64,000 nucleotides of DNA from positions 219,542,537 through 219,606,536 of the forward strand of contig NC_134397.1 in the NCBI RefSeq assembly GCF_050003625.1. Reading direction: 5' to 3'. Source of the DNA: Haematobia irritans. Lineage: Eukaryota; Arthropoda; Insecta; Diptera; Muscidae. Below are positions 57,541-64,000 of this stretch, piece after piece. Every line of letters starts with the position of its first letter. The first letter of the stretch is position 1. Under the pieces are notes generated by a model, which did not search any database, was not told the DNA's origin, and worked only from the letters and a program-made list of their open reading frames with translations. The position numbers and the translations under genes were made by a program.

Positions 57541-59877
57541 TTCGAAAAGTAGGTCAGAGAACTATATTTACGAAGTCGAAGACGGATAATGTCGAGTACA
57601 CATTCTTTAAATGTAGCCGGAGGGCAGAACACCTGAGAACGCTTGAGGATGAACATTTCTCTCCGAGAAATACAGTCAAGAAGACGGTACTAAATGAGAG
57701 GAATTGGGCGCTATAAGGTGTTTTGTAAAACACGATATCCACAGAAAAAAAGTTGACATGGATACGACGACATGTGTAATGTAAGCGCGAAAGCGGTAGT
57801 AATCATACCCCGATGAAAGAGGGATGGCTTTTTAGCCGGTATCGTCGATTGTGATAGACTTTGCCTTTGTAGTAGCAAGAACGATCCACAGGAAAAAAAG
57901 TTGACATGGATACGACGACATGTGTAATGTAAGTTTTAGTCTTGCTGCGGACTAAAAGGAGACGGTCACAGATCACGTGGGGGTACACCGAGACGTAATG
58001 CGAAAGCGGTAGTAATCATACCCCGATGAAAGAGGGATGGCTTTGTAGCCGGTATCGTCGATTGTGATAGACTCCGCATTAGTAGTAGCAAGAACAATTT
58101 CAATAGACCTCCAGGCAATTAAGTGGCAAAAGGTTTTCGTGGCTAACCAACGAAGCGCGACAAACTTGATACCGAACATCAAACAAGGGACCAGAGATAA
58201 ACGGCAGGCACGATGGAGGAACAAAGGGTATATGAGAAACAAAGGTAGATGAACACATCGACCTATACCTGCTATACAATTAAGGTGAGAGAGAGAGAAG
58301 ATATGGGGAGATGACTCAGATGCTTTCTGGTCACGAATGCTTTCGAAACAACCTGCACTGTATGGGGAAATGTAGGCCAGAGAACTATATTTACGAAGTC
58401 GAAGACGGATGATGCCAGGCACACATTCTTTAGATGTAGCCGATGGGCAGAACGTCGGACAACGCTTGAGGATGAAATTGGTTATTTCTCTCCGAGAAAT
58501 ATAGTCGAGAAGATGGTACAAAATGAGGGGAACTGGGGCGCTAAAAGGCGAAAAAAGTTGACATGGATACGGCGACATGAGTAATATAAGCTTAAGTCTG
58601 GATGCAGACTAAAAGGATACGGTCACAGATCACTTGGGATGCACCGCGACGTAATGCTAAAGCGATAGTAATCATACCGCGATGGAACAGGGATGGATTT
58701 TTAGCTGGTATCGTCGATTGTGATAGGCTCCGCATTAGTAGTAGCACGAACGATCCCAATAGACCTCCAGGCGATAAGTGGCAAAAGGTTTTCGTGGCCA
58801 ACCAACGAAGCGCGACAAACTTGATACCGAACATCCAACAATGGATCAGAGACAAACGGCAGGTACCATGGAGGAACAAAGGGTAGATGAGAATCAAAGG
58901 TAGATGAACACACCGACCTATACCTGCCATACAATTATGGTGAGAGAGAGAGAAGATATGGGGAGATGACTCAGATGCTTTCTGGTTACGAATACCTTCG
59001 AAAAAACCTGTACTGTATGGGGAAATGTAGGCCAGATAACTATATTTACGAAGTCGAAGACGGATGATGCCAGGCACACATTCTTTAGATGTAGCCGATG
59101 GGCAGAACGTCGGACAACGCTTGAGGATGAAATTGGTCATTTCTCTCCGAGAAATATAGTCGAGAAGATGGTACAAAATGAGGGGAACTGGGGCGCTAAA
59201 AGGCGAAAAAAAGTTGACATGTATACGGCGACATGAGTAATATAAGCCTAAGTCTGGATGCAGATTAAAATGATACGGTCACAGATCACTTGGGATGCAC
59301 AGCGACGTAATGCTAAAACCACGATGGAACAGGGATGGCTTTTTAGCTGGTTCGTCCATTATGATAGACTCCGCATTAGTAGTAGCAAGAACGATCCCAA
59401 TAAACATCCAGCGATTGAGCGCCAAAAAGTTTTCGTGGGCAAACAACGAAGCGCGACAAACTTGATACCGAACATCCAACAAGGGACCAGAGATAAATGG
59501 CAGGCACGATGGAGGAACAAAGGTAGATGAACACATCCACCTATACCTGGAGAGCTGACTCAGATGCTTTCCGGTCACGAATACTTTCGAAAGTACCTGC
59601 ACTGTATGGGGAAATGTAGACCAGAGAAATGTATTTACGAAAACAAAGACGTCAGGAATAATGTCAGGTATACATTATCTAGAAGTAGCCTCTGGGCGGA
59701 TGGCGTTTGAGGATGAAATTGGACATGTCTCTCCGAGAAGTATAGACCAGAAGATGGTACAATGTGAGAGGAACTGGGACACTATAAGGCGTTTTGTAGA
59801 ACACGTTCTTCGCAGGAAAAAATTGACATGGATCCGACGATATGAGTAATGTAAGCTTTAGTCTGGATGCGGACTAA
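57541..59877 (+). repeat. ~656-bp tandem array of the retrotransposon 3' end
   Basis: Repeats of the last part of the RT ORF (from the AALVIARR region) plus 3' UTR. 'agttgacatg' or a close variant marks units at 57751, 57899, 58556, 59212 and 59821: one short (148-bp) partial unit, two of ~656 bp and one of 609 bp. The joint between units runs from 3' UTR (gtcgattgtgatagactc) directly into internal coding sequence (gcattagtagtagcaagaac). Long minus-strand frames here (up to 201 codons) repeat with the unit and are antisense shadows. Confidence 0.9.
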
Positions 59878-60113
59878 TGCGCTTTACAGACTATCAGTTA
59901 TTCCGGACGGAATGTCGGTGTTTGTAAAGAATCTTACAGTGTGTCGGATCGATACGACTTGTCGGCGATGACTAAATAATCGGTAAATGTGTTATCGATC
60001 CCATAAACATGTAGCGATTATGCCTTCGGACTTAACTTATAATGTGCACAATATATGGGATATGTTCGACACGAGCACTGTCGTCCGGAATAACTGATAG
60101 TCTGTAAAGCGCA
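59878..60113. mobile_element. MITE with perfect 32-bp terminal inverted repeats
   Basis: Both ends read TGCGCTTTACAGACTATCAG followed by TTATTCCGGACG. 236 bp in total. Left flank TAA and right flank TGA would fit a 3-bp target duplication with one change (PIF/Harbinger-like), but class is uncertain. It interrupts the 3' UTR of the last retrotransposon unit. Confidence 0.9.
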
Positions 60114-60272
60114 TGAAGGGAAATGGTCACGGACCACGTGGGTTGCACCGCGAAGTAATACGAAAGCGGTTCCGGGGTATTAATAAAACCCTGTGGGAAG
60201 AGGGATGCATATCGTATCGTCGATTGTGATGGAGTCGGACACCCTTACATGCAAAAAAAAAAATTAAATTAA
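60114..60272 (+). mobile_element. 3' terminus of the R1-like array with A-rich tail
   Basis: Continues the 3' UTR (ggtcacggaccacgtggg, tcgtcgattgtgatgg) and ends in an A11 run and TAAAT repeats at 60254-60280, as expected for the end of a non-LTR retrotransposon. Confidence 0.75.
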
Positions 60273-60280
60273 ATTAAGTC

Positions 60281-61079
60281 TTGAAGCAAATACTAAAAAA
60301 TATTTTGCCTCCTTATTGCCATCATAGCGATCCTTATTTTTCATCTTCCTTTAATATCTACTACATACATGAAGTTAATTTATTATTTCACAACTTTTAG
60401 ACAAACATGAAGGGTATATTTACTATGACGCATTGTTGATTGCTATTCCTCGCGGTATTTTATTATTGATTGTATTTTGGTTGTGCTGAAGAGCTACTTT
60501 ATTTTATTTATGATTAATTTTCCAAAATGCCTTATGAATATTAATGCCTTAACATCAACAACAAATTGTATAACGAAACAATATTCATTTCCAGCGAGAC
60601 ATGAAAAATGCAAAAATTCTGCTTTTATCATTTATGTCATTATGAACGTGTGGCTTTAAGTTTGAAGTGATATAATTTTTTTTTTTAAACAATTCATTTC
60701 AATTTAAAACCATCACTCGATATCATCACCAGCACCTATCTCTCCACCCATTAATGGTTTTTATTATAGCTGAGTTTGGTGTTATTGCGTTGGCCTTAAT
60801 GTTTTGTAAATAGTTTGCAATTGCAATATTTATGTTAAAATAATTTTATTATCGCCACTTGCTGGTGTTGGAATGAATCTTCGGAGGGAATATGAAACAA
60901 TTGCTAATATACAGTAGACAATTTGTAAAAAAATGTGAACTTATAAAAATGCGGTTGAAGTTCTAGAATACTGAGATGATAAGTAAACTGAAATTTTCGC
61001 TTAATGCGGTCAAGAAATAAAATTATGACTTTTGGATGAAGACACCCTCAATAACACAAGGGTCGAGAAAGTAATACTT
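60281..61079. other. Unassigned intronic DNA
   Basis: AT-rich; nothing recognised. Confidence 0.4.
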
Positions 61080-61263
61080 GCACTAGAGAGAAATGTGTGA
61101 GCGAGTTTGAAATGGAATGAATTGATGGAATTCTACGCCGCAGGATCATAGATGCGGAATTAGCAGATTCTAAGAGATATGCGACTATGACAATAGGCCT
61201 GCTTCAAGGGGAGCGGGATTATATCATATGTGCTCTGGCTACGGATAGTGGATGAGATTCTTA

Positions 61264-61415
61264 AGGTTGAGTTACATACCATGCGTTAATGCGTCCGTTG
61301 ATTGAAGAGTTGAATTTTCTCTTTGAAAACAACAGTTTTGTTAGAGTGCTTTAAACCGAAAAATATCAACCCACCCATCAACGCACGGATTAACGCATGA
61401 TATGTAACTCAACCT
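61264..61415. mobile_element. PIF/Harbinger-like MITE, 152 bp
   Basis: Termini AGGTTGAGTTACATACCATG and, inverted, AGGTTGAGTTACATATCATG, with similarity continuing over about 40 bp. 3-bp TTA on both sides (61261-61263 and 61416-61418). Its position splits the RT pseudogene. Confidence 0.82.
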
Positions 61416-61447
61416 TTACCGTTCTGAGTAATAAGGGTATACATGTA

Positions 61448-61794
61448 GGTTAGGTTAGGTTAGGTGGCAGCCCGATGTATCAGGCTCACTTAGACTATTC
61501 AGTCCATTGTGATACCACATTGGTGAACTTCTCTCTTATCACTGAGTGCTGCCCGATTCCATGTTAAGCTCAATGACAAGGGACATCCTTTTTATAGCCG
61601 AGTCCGAACGGCGTTCCACATTGCAGTGAAACCACTTAGAGAAGCTTTGAAGCCCTTAGAAATGTCACCATCATTACTGAGGTGGGATAATCCACCGCTG
61701 GAAAACCTTTTGGTGTTCGGTCGAAGCAGGAATCGAACCCACGACCTTGTGTATGCAAGGCGGGCATGCTAATCATTGCACCACGGTGGCTCCC
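61448..61794 (-). mobile_element. SINE family S, full length with 15-bp target duplication
   Basis: AAGGGTATACATGTA is present immediately before (61433-61447) and after (61795-61809) the element, a perfect target-site duplication. Tail (GGTTA)3-like at left; head with A and B boxes at right, ending ggtggctccc. The RT reading frame continues across the empty site, confirming the ends. Best reference copy for the family. Confidence 0.97.
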
Positions 61795-62274
61795 AAGGGT
61801 ATACATGTAGTGGCGTATGCATATGATATTGTCATAATCATATCAGGAAAATTCTTGGGCACAATCTCGGATGTCATGAGTGAATCAATCTCTAGGAAGA
61901 CTGTTTTCGTGCTTTTCACCAGAAGAAGGAGAATAACGGATATAAGAACCTGGAATTTCAAGGGACAAAGTTGACTCTCTAAAAATCGGTACGATACTCG
62001 GAAGTTGTCATAGACTCCAGGTTGAATTACCTCGAGAAAACCACGGATGGTCTGAAGAAGACCTATGCAGCATTATATCCATGCCAGAAGTTGGTTGGAG
62101 AACATTGGGGAATGACACCATCTCTTTTTAACAGGATTTATACTGCGGCAATAAGCCCAGTAGCTACATACAGTTGTCACGGCCGGTGGCCCGCAATCAT
62201 ATACTCTTGTTTATATGACCAGTGCGATGAGGACAATGGCCACTGAAGCCTTAGAGTAGGTAGTATTAGTAGTT

Positions 62275-64000
62275 TAAATAAAATTTTGAAAAAATTTTCT
62301 ATAGGAATCAAATTTTGAGAAAAAAAAATTCCTATAGAAATAAAATTTCCTTTGGAAATTAAATTCTGACACAATTTTCTATAGAAATGAAATTTTGACA
62401 AAATTTCCTATTAAAATGAAATTTTGACAAATTTTCCTATGGAAAAGAAATTTTGAAAAATTTTCCTATGGAAAAGAAATTTTGACAAAATTTCCTATTG
62501 AAATGAAATTTTGACAAAATTTTCTATAGAAATAAAATTTGGACAAAATTTCCTATAGAAATGAAATTTTAACAAAATTTCCTATAGAAATTAAATTTTG
62601 AAAAAAATTTTCTATAGAAATGAAATTTTGACAAAATTTTTGAGAGAAATAAAATTTTGACAAAATTTCCTATAGAAATGAAATTTTGACAAAATTTTCA
62701 ATAGAAATGAAATTTTGACAAAATTTTTGAGAGAAATAAAATATTGACCAGATTTTCTATAGAAATAAAATTTGACAAAATTTCCTATAGGAATAAAATT
62801 TGACAAAATTTTCTGTAGAAATAAAATTTTGACAAAATTTTCAATAGAAAGTGAAATTTTGACAAATTTCCTATAGAATAAAATTTTGATAAAATTTCTT
62901 ATAGAAATGAAATTTTAATGAAATTGTCTATAGAAATAAATTTTAATTACTTTTTTATTCGAGGTCATGGAAATAAAAACAGATGTTTTTTTTGTGAGTT
63001 GTGAATTTATTCAAATGTATCTAATATTTTGAAAAAATTTCCTATAGAAATGAGATTTTGACAAAATTTTGTATAAATTCAATTTCTTTAAAAAATTCTT
63101 CTTATAGGAATCAAATTTTGAAAAAAATTCCTATAGAAATAAAATTTCCTTTGCAAATTAAATTTTGACACAATTTTCTATACAAATGAAATTTTTAAAA
63201 AATTTCCTATTGAATTGAAATTTTGACAAATTTTCCTATGGATAAGAAATTTGGACAAAATTTCCTATTGAAATTAAATTTTGAAAAATTTTCCTATGGA
63301 AAAGAAATTTTGACAAAATTTTCTATAGAAATGAAATTTTGACAAAATTTTTGAGAGAAATAAAATTTTGACAAAATTTCCTATAGGAATGAAATTCTGA
63401 CAAAATTTTCAATAGAAATGAAATTTTGACAAAATTTCCTATAAAAATAAAATTTGACAAAATTTTCTGTACAAATAAAATTTTGAGAAAATTTTCAATA
63501 GAAAGTGAAATTTTGCCAAATTTCCTATAGAATAAACTTTTGATAAAATTTCTTATAGAAATGGAAATAAAAACTGATGTTGTATTTTTTTTTGAGTTGT
63601 GAATTTATTCAAATGTATCCAATATTTTGAAAAAATTCCCTATAGAAATGAGAGATATAGAAATGAATTTTCTATACAAATGAAATTTTTACAAAATTTC
63701 CTATTGAATTGAAATTTTGACAAATTTTCCTATGGAAAAGAAATTTGGACAAAATTTCCTATTGAAATTAAATTTTGAAAAATTTTCCTATGGAAAAGAA
63801 ATTTTGACAAAATTTTCTATAGAAATGAAATTTTGACAAAATTTTTGAGAGAAATAACATTTTGACAAAATTTCCTATAGAAATGAAATTCTGACAAAAT
63901 TTTCAATAGAAATGAAATTTTGACAAAATTTCCTATAAAAATAAAATTTGACAAAATTTTCTGTACAAATAAAATTTTGAGAAAATTTTCAATAGAAAGT
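62275..64000. repeat. 29-bp-unit AT-rich array 3, runs off window
   Basis: Variant unit with AATTTCCTATAGAAATGAAA alongside TTTTGACAAAA. Contains two copies of a foreign insert module (62955-63030, 63545-63640) that resembles part of the foldback arm at 28915-28980; 'gtgaatttattcaaatgtat' starts at 63001 and 63599. A second internal block (cctatgg...aagaaatttggac) repeats at 63235 and 63729. The array is therefore organised in diverged higher-order units of 0.5-0.6 kb. Confidence 0.92.

Larger units (their letters stand above)
61080..62262 (+). pseudogene. Second non-LTR RT pseudogene, doubly interrupted
   Basis: Left part has RRIIDAELADSKRYATMTIG, then a decayed LQG..SP-type region and VDEILKVE. 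After two insertions it continues KGIHVVAYAYDIVIIISGKF, where the catalytic YADD has become YAYD (61816-61827). It then reads LNYLEKTTDGLKKTYAALYP and WGMTPSLFNRIYTAAISPVA. These are conserved segments of jockey/R1-type RTs. The mutated active site and stops show it is dead. It ends at 62262, next to array 3. Confidence 0.83.

Noticed and set aside
57973..59176. Minus-strand ORFs of about 200 codons
   Set aside because: Antisense of retrotransposon 3' sequence; they recur with the 656-bp unit and resemble nothing known.
61448..61470. Interstitial telomere (TTAGG)n
   Set aside because: Only a few units, always at the end of a family-S SINE and inside its target duplication; it is the SINE tail.
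1..64000. Bacterial or viral replicon
   Set aside because: No operons or viral genes; introns, SINEs, MITEs and a spliced collagen exon point to an insect nuclear genome.

Overview
The window is non-coding, AT-rich insect DNA from a calyptrate (muscoid) fly. It looks like the inside of one very large, repeat-filled intron. The evidence for the host is a Himar1-like irritans-subfamily mariner, tRNA-derived SINEs with (CCTAA)n tails, a 29-bp AT-rich array, and DINE/Helentron-like elements with (GTCY)n tracts. Himar1 was first described from the horn fly Haematobia irritans, so a muscid is the best guess. Mariners move between species, so this is suggestive only.

I can support only one host coding segment: a 98-bp exon on the minus strand (50851-50948). 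It encodes eleven uninterrupted Gly-X-Y triplets and has consensus splice sites on both sides. On the gene's strand, the intron before it covers at least 13 kb and the intron after it at least 50 kb of this window. Everything else is mobile DNA, its relics, or unrecognised intron sequence.

Layout. 1-5.9 kb: SINE, then a 2.1-kb 29-bp-unit array lying inside a Helentron-like fragment. 6-12 kb: a ~395-bp direct duplication; one copy holds a Himar1-like mariner, which holds a 2.9-kb TA-flanked element made partly of exon/intron-like tandem repeats, one of which holds a piggyBac-like MITE. 13.6-18.5 kb: a Helentron-like element (153-bp repeats plus a 29-bp array) inside a CACTG-type MITE, then a DD41D Tc1/mariner element. 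19-29 kb: SINE relics, tRNA-like heads, tandem duplications and a 261-bp-armed foldback element carrying a hammerhead-like motif. 29.5-38 kb: SINEs and nested CACTG-type MITEs. 38-46 kb: three more Helentron-like elements, one inside an ACATATATG-type repeat and one interrupted by a hAT-like element that carries a reverse-transcriptase fragment. 46.9-49.4 kb: second large 29-bp array. 50.9 kb: collagen exon. 52.5-54 kb: another Helentron-like copy. 56.4-60.3 kb: an R1-clade-like retrotransposon pseudogene whose 3' end is tandemly repeated with a ~656-bp period, broken by a 32-bp-TIR MITE. 61-62.3 kb: a second RT pseudogene broken by a PIF/Harbinger-like MITE and by a SINE with a perfect 15-bp target duplication. 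62.3-64 kb: third 29-bp array, with higher-order repeats.

The clearest cross-window signals are: three sequence-diverged Helentron-like families share a ~153-bp internal period; the 29-bp unit is built from two dyads and recurs as arrays, two of them with a common border module; and a tandem series of splice-site-bounded segments sits inside a transposon. Family names come from recognition by eye, without any database search.
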